Assembly (NCBI GenBank): GCA_030435675.1
Contig: CM059624.1
Span: 4,116,769 to 4,180,768, forward strand
Origin: Steinernema hermaphroditum
Lineage: Eukaryota > Nematoda > Chromadorea > Rhabditida > Steinernematidae
Length of the DNA: 64,000 bases
Direction: 5' to 3'
Every line of letters starts with the position of its first letter. Position 1 is the first letter of the stretch. Shown in pieces: positions 43,807 to 56,730 of the stretch. Made by a program: the position numbers and the translations under genes. A model generated the notes under the pieces. It worked only from the letters and a program-made list of their open reading frames with translations. It searched no databases and had not been told where the DNA came from.

Positions 43807-46800
43807 GTAAATTGTCAAGTCAGGAAAAATGTGCTAGGAAATGTATGAGATAGCCTTCGTGATAAAGGGGAAACGGAGTGTAAGAGGGCTCGAATGGATT
43901 CACCTGGTCCTTATGCTCCAACGTCGACCCTCTCATCAGCTTCGAGGCAGAATGGTGGAAACGGTTGGTTATTATTCTTTATATATTTTTCAAAAAAGGC
44001 ATTATCAGGAGCGACAATTGTGTCTTCTACCCCGAGCTATAGTTCTCGCTTTCGAAAGATTGTGAGAACTGTGGAGTTCAATTTGCTCTCTCTGGATGGT
44101 GATGTAGAGATGAGGCTCTACGAAGCGCTGGACTCCATCGTCTCGATGAAAATTCACGATGTAGCCCCCTTCGGAAAGATGTGTTTTCGGGTTCATCTTT
44201 GAACACCCCGCTCTGTCGACTCCCATCTATGTCAGCTTTAACACCAGAACTGTCAACACAGCTGCAGTTTTTCTGAGAAGACTCATGTGACAAACACAAT
44301 CTGCAGGGCAAAATGTCTTCGATCAGAACATGAATGTCACAATTCCCGACTCCCCCACCTTACCTGCGGTTGCACACAAAAAAAAAACGCGCGGAAGCCG
44401 ACAGTCTCCGACAGTCACTCATTTGTGCGCCTCGGTCGACCATGGCAAGGTACCTTTCCTTCTTTATGAGCACGAGAGCGGTCGCATTCGATCGTTCGAG
44501 AAGCGGTCAGACAGACGACAACATAAGGACCCGGGCACGGCGATGGTGTCCATCCGAACGGCCGTAACGCATTTTCACTTAATTCTTCATACTGCCCCTA
44601 TATCATTAAAAGACCTATGTACTTGATGTAGATCTTATAAAGTTGCCATTTTGAGTTCGAATGTTTCTGTATGAGAAAAAAACGGTGCTCTCCACAACAT
44701 GGATTCGCGTCTCTATCGAGCCGCTGATGTGACTCAGCCAATGACTCAGCGAGAAGTCCAATTCGTCAATCTTCTCGCGACTGTCAATGTTCGCTGAGTA
44801 AAAATGCATTTTGCTTTCCTCATCTCTCGTGGTAAATGAAAGTGCCATGAAAGATCATTTCCACAAGTGAGGATCGAGTGGTCACTGACAGTGCGATTAA
44901 GTCACTGGCGCTATGGCAACGGTGAACGCCGCGCCACTTATCGATCGCGCACACTGGTCAGCCGCCCTTTTCGAGTGCTATAATACAAATGTTCGTTTCG
45001 ACACAAAAAAAAATTTTTATATGTGAGCACTACTCAATATCGTCTTTTCAGAATCCCCCGATTCTCAACGATAAAGTCGATCTTCTGAGCACTATATTAA
45101 ATTGAATGTAAGTGGTATTTGTAAATAACGTATGAACGAACATCAAAAACTTTGGCTCTATTTGGATATAACTTCATCGGACAATGATGAATTGCGCCCT
45201 TTTCAGCAATTTGTCCGAGAGTTTATATTTCGGTGATCAAGAAGATAACAAAGCACAGAGAGAGTTGCTGCGTTTTCTCGGGCGCCTTGGGCGGTTGGTG
45301 CGTAGTGGGTATTGCCTGGATGATTGGGACAGTTCAGGTTGAAGTGCCAGGAATGCACGAAAGGCCAGTTATTTTTGCAAACGGTTGCTTTTTGAGCTCA
45401 CTAAAGAGCAGCCTAAAAATTTCGGAACATGTATTCTTATATTCAGGCTAGCCGTCATAGCCAATGCGCGCCACCCCATCATTTATGTTCTAACCCCACA
45501 GGGGTCTTCAGGCTTATTATAGTGATGTTTTCAAATGCAGGCTATAGAGGCTTTTGCGGAGCCTTCAGACATTACCTAACGACGACCTCGTCAGAATTCT
45601 GTCGTACTTCTCGTCTGCCGATCCCTGGAGAGTGTGTGCCAACGACGGAGATCTTCCACATTGAATTCACTCGTCACAAATAACTTACCTTGCCACTGGA
45701 GATTCGAAATACTTGGCAAGTGCAATAGCGAGAGAAAAACACCATGTGAGTTATCTCACCAAGTGCGGCAATTTTCTTAGCCACTTGCAAATGCATATCC
45801 CCCGAACGATGTTTGGTCAACAACTGGTAAACAGGTATTGCCACTTTCATAGAATTACAATCGGCGAAATGCCATATTTAGGATGATGGCAAAGTGTCGA
45901 TCCTTAGAAGTGGCTGAGACATCTGCCTTGGGAAAATGAATCCACATGTATTACTCTAAATAAACGGTAAGGGATGCAGTCATGTTCTCAGATAACTAGA
46001 ATGCGATTTAGAAATGAACCCGAGAAGCACAGTAGGACATCCTCCGTAACAAGATCGGACGATTATGCAGAATGAAGTTATATGTACTTCGATTTCAAGT
46101 TGTAATAATAAAAATAAAAGACGATTTACTTATTTCCAAAAACGCATTCAATGGTTAAGATATCTTTGAAAAAATGATACTTTAGCCGAGCAGTTGATGT
46201 TTACTGAGTCCGCGGCTTCTCTAGTAAACTGTTGCATTCACAGTCACTTTCATAAGTCGTGATCAGAGCGAACTTCCCCAAATTTGAAAGCCTCTGGTCT
46301 TAACAACTCCAGGAGTAGCTCACAACGGACCCACCCACAGTCGGATAAGGCTATACGACTAAAAACTGGTCGTCTGCTGGGTAAGATCATAGACTCGATT
46401 TCTGCCGATGGCCTGCTGATTCTTCTTGTCTCCACAGGTCTTCTTGTCTTCTTGTCTTCACTACGCAACACGTTCTCAGCAAAGCGCGCCTTGTATCTCT
46501 ACGTGCCTTTTTCAGAAAGCTACTTTCTCGCACATATTCTCACTGATATTTTGGGAATTACCGGTCACATGTACGCCTACCAACCCCAAAATGCAAGCTC
46601 AATCGGCATCTGACATCTCGGAAGTGGAAGACGTCGCCAAGCGTTTTTTACATACCATCCCGATTAACCTATAGGAGAGGAAGTGTGGAGCGTCTCACAG
46701 AACTTTCGCTGTACAGTGCGGTACAAAATGATACACTCATCCCAATTAAGCGCTATTCCTCAATATCTATATCTGAATTTTTGGAAATACGCCTTACACC

Positions 46801-47408
46801 TTCTGAGAGAGCGTCTCAAAACGTATAGACTCGTGGAAACCCCTGTGCTCAAAGTGCACTTATCATCTTAGATAGGGCCTCAGATTGTCTCTGTCTGCAA
46901 ATCGAGCGGAGCAAAATGATTGACTCACCTACAGGAGGCGGCTGATTGTCGCTGCTCATTTTTAGTTCGTTATCTGTTTCTGGTATTTCTGTGATTCCCT
47001 TTCCGTTGGACAATCCCCAAGTGGTTTGAGGCTTCAAAACTTAAATTTGTACTAGAACCAGGCAGGAGATCCAGACAACTAAGAACTTGGGGATTTTAAT
47101 TGAAAATTGACCAAATAAATCGTGCCAATACCATGAACCATCTTCCTCCGCATTGAACATAACTTAGGAAGTGAAAAGACTATGTTTTTTGGAGAAAACG
47201 CGTCGTGAAATCACGGCAGATAGTAACTATGGCTTTTTACCAGACTAAACTACCAGAAGAAACCGTTCATTAAACAAGAACGCGCAAGAACGACACACCA
47301 TTGGACATCACAGATTTGTCACATTTTGTGTCATTTCACACCTTTAAACAGTGGCGCGTCGTCTAATCAATGCATACCGCACACACTTACTCTTCCATCT
47401 TCATCGGG

Positions 47409-47693
47409 ATGAACAACGTTCCGTACGTCTTCTGTAGTGACGTAGCCGCTTTGCTGACAGACCATCCTGGCTATTCAGCATATTGGAATCTACGGTATTT
47501 TCGATGGGTAGCCGAATCACAAGAATGCATTCAGTGGAGGACCACCATCGACGCCGCGCTTGAGACGTGCGTCGTCCCCGAAGACCCGAACACTTCTTCT
47601 TTGCTGAGATTGTACTGGTTTGACCCGTATCACGAATTCTATTATCCTCGTCTTTCAGTTTCACGTTCTCATAATGCCAATCATTTAAATTGA
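47409..47693 (+). CDS. Short orphan-family protein (MxxVPYxFC), member 1
   Basis: 94 aa beginning MNNVPYVFCSDVAALL, the N-terminal signature shared with the copies at 56.3, 57.5, 63.2 and 63.8 kb. A conserved pattern follows: an aromatic-rich helix (LRYFRWV) and a W-R/K-x-A/T element (IQWRTTIDAALE). This copy is the most diverged, and its C-terminus (after residue 65) does not align. The function is unknown. Its stop lies 35 bp from the poly(A) signal of the converging receptor gene on the other strand. Confidence 0.65.
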   Translation: MNNVPYVFCSDVAALLTDHPGYSAYWNLRYFRWVAESQECIQWRTTIDAALETCVVPEDPNTSSLLRLYWFDPYHEFYYPRLSVSRSHNANHLN

Positions 47694-47727
47694 AAGCAGC
47701 ACCTCTCTTCTCCACACATGCTTGTAA

Positions 47728-47733
47728 TTTATT
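47728..47733 (-). terminator. Poly(A) signal of SRE receptor 2
   Basis: AATAAA on the minus strand 29 bp past the stop codon at 47762. Confidence 0.65.
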
Positions 47734-47761
47734 GCATATAAACGAGTATACTTGACGAAAG

Positions 47762-50700
47762 CTACTTCCAAGTTAGCGAAAGTTGATTGAAATACACATC
47801 TCGCTCCTCCTTAGCCGACACAATCAGCTTCTTGCTGCCCACGGTTTGCAGCGGAACGCGTCCTACTTGTTCTTCGTTGGCGCTCGCCTTCCAACACGAG
47901 ATCTTCTTGCATAGGCTCGCAAAATTCGCCTCGTTTTCCATGGACAGTTTGGGATGAGACCTAAGCGTGTTGTCATATAACATTCAATGAATTAGATGAA
48001 AACGTACAGAATCGTGACAGTCGGTATGACTATGGCAGCAAGCGCACATGTAAGATCGAAGATCTGCGAAAGGAGCTTGTTCAGCTCAACCTCGTTCCAG
48101 TAGACGTTCATAAGGATTATGGTGGCCGAAAAGATATCTCTGAAAATGGGTTTTGACGCGATGTGTACAGAAGATAAGGAACTATTTACACGACGAAGTT
48201 GATGAAGATGACCTTGAGCAGCTGTCGACTGGTCCTAATATTTTCGGCCATCTGGTAGCGCTGGGTCAGCGAGTAAACGCCGTACTTTCTTTGGAAACGC
48301 CGAGTGTTGTAGACGATTAAGATAAGGAACAGCTGAAATATTTGGCGGGTAAAAGAAAGATCGTTGAACTTTGAAGTGTTCTAGCTATTATGGGGTTGGA
48401 TTATGTATTATTTTCTCTAGTTAGTTCTTGCTTAGGTCAAGCGCTTGATTCTGGACGGTGACACAACTAGCTCTCCCGGGAACGTCTAAGGAGTCGAAGA
48501 ACAACAACCTGGATGCTCAAGTTTAAGGAGAAAAAGAACCTGGGAGAAGAAGACCCAGCTATTACTGGCCAAGCTTATCCAAAACCGCTACGAGTAGATA
48601 AGTATAAGTTGAAACCTATAAAATCAACAGGTTTTAAATGTAAGCCTCAGTCAATCTAGGGATTCCAAGCCAATCCAAAGAAACCCTGGCTTTGCTCAGG
48701 CTTAAACCTGAAAGCTTATTATGCTCGAAAATATCTCAGGTATGGTCACGGAAGTAATCTACCTTCGACTCACTGTTAAAAGAGTTTCGAAAAAGACCAC
48801 GAAGTGGAAAATTTTATTGGAGAATGTTTGCGCCGAAAACCTCAGATGCAACTTATATTCATGTATAGCCGGCTTTTACGATAAGGGCAGACGAGCCATT
48901 CGAAAGTTGTGCATGCCACTTTAGTGAAATGTACGTGCTGATGACAAGAAGCCCCTACTTCACCTACCGCAACACTAACAGCGTTTATTGTGATGAGTAT
49001 GCTGGTCGAAGTGGCCATATGTATTTTGTCTCCAATGGATCCTTTATCAGCGAATATGTTGGACATGATATCCTTAGCGTGAAGACAGTCGAACGCGTTC
49101 GCAGCCCACTGAAACAACTCTTATGTTCGTCCTCTTTGCATCTAAACTACCAAAGCACTAATGGCCATCAGTGGAACCCATGGGCAACTCGTTCTTTCAT
49201 AGCGGTAGACCATGGCAGTGGCGGCGATTCTTTCGACCACCATTGGGAGGGCGATGCTCATCATGGTGTTGACGCACATGTCGTGGATGACACCGATGGG
49301 TGTCAGGAATCCATCGGAGAAGGGGATGGAGAATAGAGCGTAAATGGTGAGGATGATGCGGGTGACGGTGAGTATTATGAGTGCAATCGCGAAGTTGGCC
49401 TAGAATCATGACATATGTGTATGGTAAAAGCCATTATACTCGCTGCTAATGAATGTAGTTTATCTGTGTGAGTGACGAATGGATAAAGTTTTGATGGTTG
49501 TACCCCGAAGCAGAGTGTCTGATCATTGTGTGAAGCGTCCAAATCACACGTCATATTGGCCTTTGCGCAGAGCAGCGTTCACCTGCTCCCCATAGTAAAT
49601 CAGTTTTGATCTATGTCAGAGAGACGCTATATGCAGCGGTTGTAGCGTCCTGCAGGTGCTGCATAAATCCTGACCGAATGCTTATTTCTCGAGCGCAAAT
49701 CCTTGCGGAATGCACATTAGCACCTGTCCGCTGCTCTGGTATTAAACCAAAAATCTGATGTTCTCCGATCTGTGGAACTTTGCTCGACAGTCCGATTTTT
49801 TTAAATCATCGTTTTCGTCAACCAAAGACTCACTAAGATTCACAAGGAGAACAAATTTGGGATCGAAGCTAAATGAGGATGTGGGTGTCCAAAGATCAAA
49901 AACGGTCACCATGGGACAAGTAGTGTTACCATTGAAGGAGAAGGAGAGTTAGACCAGTTCTCGTAGCACTCAATACTAAAGCTTGTGTTTAACGTGCACT
50001 TTTCGCACTGACATCAATTTGTACCAAAAAGAGAAAGGTTGCGTGTCACGCGATCTGGAATAGAATCTCTTCCGATCCTTTGTCGTTTTTTGTATTTGGT
50101 TGATGTAATGAAAATCGGTACCGAGCTATTGGGAGTTAGATCCAATTTTTTAAACGTCATATTCATAGAAGCCATTTTCGCTTAGATCGTTTAACTTCCC
50201 GAGTCAGCGGCGATACAGGACGTCTTATAAACCCATGAAGGCACAGTATCACATCGTTCTTGTGTTACGGAATTATATCGCTCCGCATCGCTCATAGTGG
50301 AGAGGGCGCGTGGTATACAGTATCCGTTTGCTCTACCAGGTCAGCGACAGGCTATGAGAGCTCAATGCGGGCTTGATACAAGCAGTACACGTCACTGGGC
50401 TTTTTGATGGCTTTAAAGCAGGGCATCAGAGTCGGAAACGGCGACCAGTTTTCGCGGGTATCGGAGAGGCCAAGAACTGCATTCAATCGAAGCGGGCGAA
50501 ATGGAATCTCATCGTTGGAGTGGCAAACGGCGCGGACTTTGGAATTTTAACTTCGCCTGGGGGAGGGGGGTCGGACTGTATAGTCTTGACTGTCTTATTG
50601 GTCAGACAGTGGAACAATGGCTCCCTGATATTCCGGCGATTAAACGGTAGCCAGGTTCGGAAGAATTAGGATCGATGATGCAAAAAAACGATTTTGTTTG

Positions 50701-51172
50701 AGGTTCGATTGATCGTCATTGTTTGCGATCGGTCAGTCTTTTACGAATATGAATATACAACCAATTAATGAGGCACATACAGACTGAGACATCCGTCAAA
50801 ACTGTCTACCGAAGGGCATGTTTGATTATCGCCAAGCGCTATACTGACAAGATAATGCGATCGATCTTTTTCTTTTTTTATAGGTGGTCTGTTTTCAATG
50901 CATTAATCCACCACATCCATCTTTTCGATTTTAAATTTAAACCATCAAAATCACCGCAAAAAGTTCAATGTTCAAAAAGTTGAAGCCATATTCTTTAAAC
51001 TTCTATGCCTCTTGTTGTCTCTATCACCTCCACTCACCGTTAATATCCGTAGATTCACATGGAAGATTTGTTTCCTCAGCAGGAACAACAAGTAGAAATT
51101 GAAGAAGGGCGCGATGACATCAAACACCAGTTCAATTACGGTCACAACCGGAACCGCTATTTCGGGTACCAT
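47762..51172 (-). CDS. SRE-type nematode chemoreceptor 2 (7TM)
   Basis: Six exons on the minus strand: 51172-51038, 49399-49151, 49108-48968, 48332-48190, 48139-48008 and 47960-47762 (332 aa, phases consistent). Paralogue of the 20.9-kb receptor: exon 1 is 45 codons in both; the E-R-[IA]-A-A-T motif is VERIAATAMVYRYE; the next loops read NAVSVA, then ENIRTSRQL (ENIRTARQL in receptor 1), SHPKLS, and the tail ends DVYFNQLSLTW. Introns after the equivalent of SVA, FVV and TIL fall at the same positions and phases. An extra intron (49150-49109) splits what is one exon in receptor 1. Intron 1 is 1638 nt and contains a dispersed element. Presumed sensory-neuron chemoreceptor. Confidence 0.87.
50190..50660 (+). 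repeat. Dispersed element copy inside receptor 2 intron 1
   Basis: Shares the CCCGAGTCAGCGGC / ACAGGACGTCTTATA left block and the CAGTGGAACAATGGCTCCCT right block with 7160-7575. The middle is diverged. Confidence 0.5.
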
Positions 51173-54100
51173 GCTGTTCCTTATCCAATATCCTCAGTGA
51201 GGTCGAGTGACAGCTGAATCAAGGCGGAGTCACGGAGGAGCCTGAAAAAATAACGCGTGTGAGGCGCTTTTCTTCTTCTCACGCACGGAATTGTATACGG
51301 CACCGACATTACTCAAGGATAAGTGTGAGACCGAAAGATTAGGGAATAACGCGCATGGGAAGGTCAATGTGCGCAGTAACACCTTCTGAAATATCTCGTG
51401 CAGCTGTTCACTGCGGGGGCCTGAAGGGTGACTCGCAATTTAAATGCTTCAAGCCCCACTTTTTCCAGGAACTAAGAGCTTTTGTAAAAGTCTTTTTTTC
51501 CACCACAAAATTTGTAGTCTTTGAACACAAAATGTAAAAAAGTTCCTGAACAAAAAGAGTGCTAATACCTGGAAGTCCAATCGTAAAGTCCAAAAAGTTC
51601 AACAAAGTCCAAAAAGACCATGAGAAAGAACACTTGTAGTATCGATGGATGTAGAGGCGTTTAATTTGAGTTTCAGGTGATTCACTTTCTCCATAGTTGG
51701 CTGAATCAGTTGAGTGAGCGGTTGCTCTTTCCATCATTATCGGTCCAATGATCGCTCAGGCTCCCAGAATACCTGGAACACTAGGGAGCCGAAGTTCCGT
51801 CCACCGGACCAAGAAGCTCAAACTCAAACTCGGATATAAAATCGAAAAATCTTAGCCGCAAAAAGTATTCTTACTCTAGCTTGAACACTCTCCAAAGCCT
51901 TAGTGAATGTACACATAAATGAGCTTATACCTGCCCACTAAACGGTTCTGTGCATGAAGCAGTTTTCCGTTTACACGCCTACTTCCAGTTTTTTATTTTT
52001 TGCACTCTCCAAAACCTTTTTATCTTACTGCAGCGCGAACTTTGACTGAATCACCACACCACTTTGTCTGTTCCTTATAGTCACCTGGCTAATCTGAGTA
52101 GTTCTATAATGTAGTCTAAAGTTTCAAAAAAATCAGATATATTTCGTTTATCAAATCTATAAATGAAAATAAGAACCTCACAAACTAGCTGCCTTCATTC
52201 AATCGGGATTTAACGTTCAATTTAACGAAAAACCAAATGAACAGGAAAATATAATTTATTTTAACAGGACGTTATCAAATGATAATCTCGTCTGTGCTCA
52301 ATTTACCAAAGTTTGCCACACGCTTTACTAGATTACACACCATTATCAATGCCACTTTTATACTCAACATAGTGAACCTGTGGACTCATCCGCCAAGTTG
52401 TAAGTGATGCGACAAATGACTGCAGCATCGGTGCTTGATTAGATCCTGACCATTCTCATAAATCTGGTCCGCTCATGACCACTAATGTGAACTTTCCTGT
52501 GGAGATCCGATTATAAAAGGTAAAAAGGAGCAAAATGGACAAAACCCGCTTCGATTATGTACAGTAGCATATATGTCAAGAAACACATTAAAGAAAAAAC
52601 ACAAAAAAACAACACTTAAATCTGTAACCGACAAGATGAAATTTTGCAATCGGAAACTCCGACGGCTCTGTGAAAGCGGATCAGGATGTGCTTTCATTGG
52701 CCCGGCTCAGATTTTCGGCTCTGTTGGATCCTGAATCCGACTCCAGCCGACTCGAGCTGTCTCTTCAGTAATCGCTTTCTGTCGCCAACCTACGTGATCC
52801 TGTCATGCGCTCTCTGTCTAGTTACCATTTCTGACCGCCTTGCGAGTTGATGATGAGGTCGTTCACAGTTTCTTTTTCAGCGCACAATTTCGTGAACAGG
52901 TGAATTACTAAATTGACATGTCCTCTTACATTCAGGTCATTTCTATGTCCGTTGGAATTTGCATTTGTTTTTTTGGTTGTAATCTACCATTTCTTCCATA
53001 GTTTATTCCAAATTTATCCATGAACCAACACCATAAAACCTAGACATAATCCATTAGCGAACTTTCATGTAATAACGCCGATCGTAACAATGTTTTTGCC
53101 CCGCACGAGGAAAGAAGATCAGCAGCTACTACGGTAATATACGGTTCTCCTTTGAGCATTGTGAGATATCTTGCATGACGAATGTCATTGATTCAAGAGT
53201 AAATGTATAATATACTGGCGAATTTTCATCTATTAACACCGGTCGTACACGCGTTAACAATGTTTTTGCCCCGCACGACTGCACGAGCGTGAGCAGCTGC
53301 AATTACGAACAATTGAGATCAATTTCGCTAAGTGCGTAACGATTATAATTCACTTTTAGGTGAAATCGGGTGCACAGTAGTTAGTGACCTTCAAACAAGA
53401 GGTAACGCCGGCTATAAATACACCATGATTACTACGATTATAAATGGATACCGCTGTGCTTTGAATGGAAAGAAAATCAATAGTTTCCCATGTTCTCTGT
53501 GTCTTCCGCTTGGATCACAAGGGTGGTTCGTGAGATGTTGATGGGAAAAGAGTCTTCGAGCTGAACGTTACAAGATCTTAATGGATTCATGGAAAAACGT
53601 GCGTGGGAAGACATAATTGTCAATAGCACAGAAATGGAAGTAAAATCGGACTGGACGTTCCCACGAACGCTTCCAACGTCTGCTGTGATCAGTGGTGAGC
53701 AGACAGCAATTTAAAAAAGTAATCCATGGAAACTTTTAAAAAAGCTATATAGTGTTCAGGACTTACTTCCTAATAAGGTTGTCGAATCGAATCGAATCGA
53801 ATCGAATAATACGAATAAATGAATAAAGATAAGCATTCGACAACCCTATTTCCTAACGTTAAACGCGTTCGCAATGAGTCACACAGACAGAAGCAGTTGA
53901 CTAACTATCATTACACCCCTAAGGTGCAAAGCTTTGGCTACTGTTAAATTCAATACTTTCCGAATCGTTAAAGCATCCACTTTCTCGGCAGGAACAGACT
54001 GGAAACCTGGGTTAGATTAACACCTAAATGGTGCAAAATCGCGTACAGCCACGTTCATACAACTGAGGTCCACGGCAGACTAGGTGAAAGCAGACCAACC

Positions 54101-55980
54101 CGACCTGGAGCCAGTTCCGACCCCTGCTCATTCGGCATATCTGGTCGATGGTAATATATTGGGTTGATGCATTGAAAATGAGCCATTTGGTAAACATCCT
54201 TTAATTTCGCCATGTGTACCCATAGGGCATAATTGATAGGCGCGTTGTTTAGTACAGCGAACTCTCACTCCACTTTATGATTCGCCGCTTGTCCACTGCA
54301 TTCCTCTTGCTGTTGCAGGTCTATTCTGTCTTGACGGTCATTTTTTGGCACCTCGAGATGGCGAAATGCTAAGTCATGTGCGGGCTTCCTATGGTATTAA
54401 TTGTGTTATGGACGCTGACTGCTTTTAATCACGTACATCCTTGGGTCTAACCTACTGAACGCACCTATCGATGTGTTCGTCATATATCAGAAAGTGACGC
54501 AGTCTAAAAAATATGGCCTTCTCGGATCACCATGTTCTGTTAACTCCAACGTTTCCAATTGGTTGAGTATTATAACAGGCAACAAAGGTATGCATTAGGT
54601 AGCTATCACTCACAGCTACCATGCCCACATACTGACTCCACGAGCTCATTTCAACTTTAATGAAACAAAGGCCACAAGTGGAAAAAATGACCCTTAGATT
54701 CCCAAAAAGTACCACTGCCCAAGATCTCACATTTTCAAGCTGACCTCCAGAATGGCTCTTCGTTTTGAGCTGATAGACTGTGCTTTGCACATTCATATAG
54801 CACACTCATAGCTCTATCTTACTGTCATAAGTGTTAATCAATAAGCGACGATATCGGAGGAAATCACTTAGAATAAGGCAAAAAGGTCGAAAATTGGACC
54901 AAAACATTTTTCGACCCCAAACCCCTTGTGTTCTATGAACCAGAGATCCGGCTCTTGTCCCAGAAGTGGGCCGAAGTTGTTGATGCTAACGGCGAATACC
55001 TTGATTAGATTGGTGCCTTTTTGATAATAAATATCTACTTTCAAAATCATGATAAAACTCAAAAGTCTGCAGCGAGAAAATATCATTATCCTTCCGAACT
55101 CTACGATTTGGAATTCTTCTGATAGATATTGAATAGGTCGTTGTCTTTTTTGTTGTCTTGCAAAAGAAGGAATGCAGAGCTCTGGGAATAGTTGACAAAA
55201 GAAAGCCAACCGAAGAACGACATTTTATGATTTATGCTCTCGAATCAACGGCGAGGAACTGGGAAGGCGAGGTCGAATAACAGGTGAACTTGACTTTATT
55301 TTGCATTCCGACGGGGCTCGGATTAATAATTGATTTAGAGCGTACTCCACTCCGACCGAACTCCAGGTGTTCATGTCTTCTAGGAAGTGGTCAATGCACG
55401 CCCGGGATGAGAAAAATGTACATGTACGAAAAATTTTTAGATTTTTCAAAGTGCACATTGGGAGTTTTTCTATCAGGAGAGTTCAGGTTTCGAGAAGGGC
55501 AGTTTTAGTTTTGGTCTTGATGCAGTCCGTTTAAGTACATGTATAATATCGAGAACGATGTTTTGAATGGAAAATGAAAAGGTCCGAAAAGTGAACACTC
55601 AAACGAACTAAGTAAAAGCTGACTCAAAGAGCGCTTAAGCGATTAACGAGTCTCTCCGTTACGAATGCAAATTGTCGCTCCCCTAAAAATAGATCACCAT
55701 TACAGCGATGCCTAATGACTGAAGGACAGGCCGCGGAACATAATAAAAACGGAGAGGGAGATTGTATTCCCCATTCCGGCCCTCTAATCGCACCATTCAC
55801 CTTCCCGAATTAGCTATGTATATTATGCCGTTTTGTGGGCTTCCATCTTTGGGTACGGGCATTGGAAAGGCAGGAAGGCCATTTCCGTTGACGAAGGAGC
55901 ACAGTAAGAAATCATCGTCGGAGCAGATGGTCTTCCAATCACAAAATTTATTAGCGTCATTCAAAATAACGGAAACAGGA
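51173..55980. other. Gene-poor interval
   Basis: Nothing coding is supported. Repeats present: an inverted fragment of the dispersed element at 51735-51815; a pair sharing AATGTTTTTGCCCCGCACGA at about 53090 and 53258; a mini-hairpin element at 53777-53845; and the second copy of the 14.8-kb repeat at 54884-54945. A TATCTTGCATGACGAATGTC segment near 53166 resembles one near 35662. Confidence 0.5.
53777..53845. repeat. Hairpin mini-element with internal (TCGAA)n microsatellite
   Basis: GGTTGTCGAAT at 53777-53787 and ATTCGACAACC at 53835-53845 are perfect inverted repeats. Extending outward, AATA and TATT also pair with one mismatch. Inside lie about five TCGAA units and an AATAAATGAATAAA stretch. 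Confidence 0.65.
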
Positions 55981-55986
55981 AATGCG

Positions 55987-56346
55987 TCATTTAAGGTATT
56001 GAGACAGTTCTGCCAGAGCATTCCAGAAATTTCTCTTTTCTGAGCTTTTTTGAGCATCGTCTCTGATTTAGTTTTCCATCTCATGAACGTTTTGGGCGCC
56101 ATTCATAGAATGCAGCGTGAGTTGACGACCTTTTCGCAGCAAGTCGTCCGTCATCGCATTCATTGACTTTGCACCTTCGATCAGCATTGTCGTCACGAGT
56201 TTTAAGAAAGCGGCTCTCCAGATATGAGTTGATATCGGATCTGCCATCCTAAAGAACGATTTCAGCGGAAGAATACAAGCTTTGTTCTTTTCGTTCAAGA
56301 GAATTTCGGCAGCAGATGTGCAGAAGACGAAAGGGACGGTGTCCAT
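55987..56346 (-). pseudogene. Short orphan-family copy with premature stop, member 2
   Basis: From ATG 56346 the frame reads MDTVPFVFCTSAAEILL and aligns along its length with the 57.5-kb gene: SFFRMADPI against TFFKLVDPL, IWRAAF against IWKAAF, and NFWNALAELSQYLK against SFWAVIGELDKSLK at the end. A TAA at codon 93 interrupts it; the frame then stays open to a second stop (55987-55989) at the family's usual length (119 codons against 118). One nonsense mutation, otherwise intact, so decay is recent, or a truncated 92-aa product is made. Confidence 0.7.
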
Positions 56347-56730
56347 AAGCAGGCTTCTTGGTGTACGAAGGGCGCAGGCTTGCACGCGAGGGTAGTATAG
56401 ACGGAATGCGAACTGTGTGATCGTCACCTTCAATGCTCGTCATCCACGATAAATACGCTGATTTGCACTTTTAGATAGGCCGTTTAGAAGAAGTATTCAA
56501 TCGATACAGTAACCAGCAATCAAAAGCGGTTAAGCAATTTTATGTGGACACTTCAGGAAATTCCCTTGTAAGGTTTCGTCGGACAGAACTGGAATCTTTG
56601 AAGATTGTGACAAGTAGGAAGTACACTGCGTGTGTCCCTATACTAATAAGAACACCACTAACCGTTATGGACAATGTTGTTGTACAAGCAACATTTGGAT
56701 GTGCTATGGGTGCTATCTATGCTATGGGTG

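Larger units (their letters stand above)
41400..47400. other. Gene-poor interval
   Basis: No convincing gene. It holds the two copies of a ~175-bp repeat, a possible small first exon at 43761-43806 and a minus-strand stretch at about 46930-47040 that ends at a perfect GTGAGT donor (open frame KPQTTWGLSNGKGITEIPET) but has no detectable partner exons. A short plus-strand frame at 46591-46674 (MQAQSASDISEVEDVAKRFL) is protein-like but isolated. Confidence 0.45.

Noticed and set aside
55797..56102. 101-aa minus-strand frame downstream of orphan member 2
   Set aside because: It overlaps the 3' part of the pseudogene in another frame. The family alignment shows that the member 2 frame, not this one, is the coding frame.
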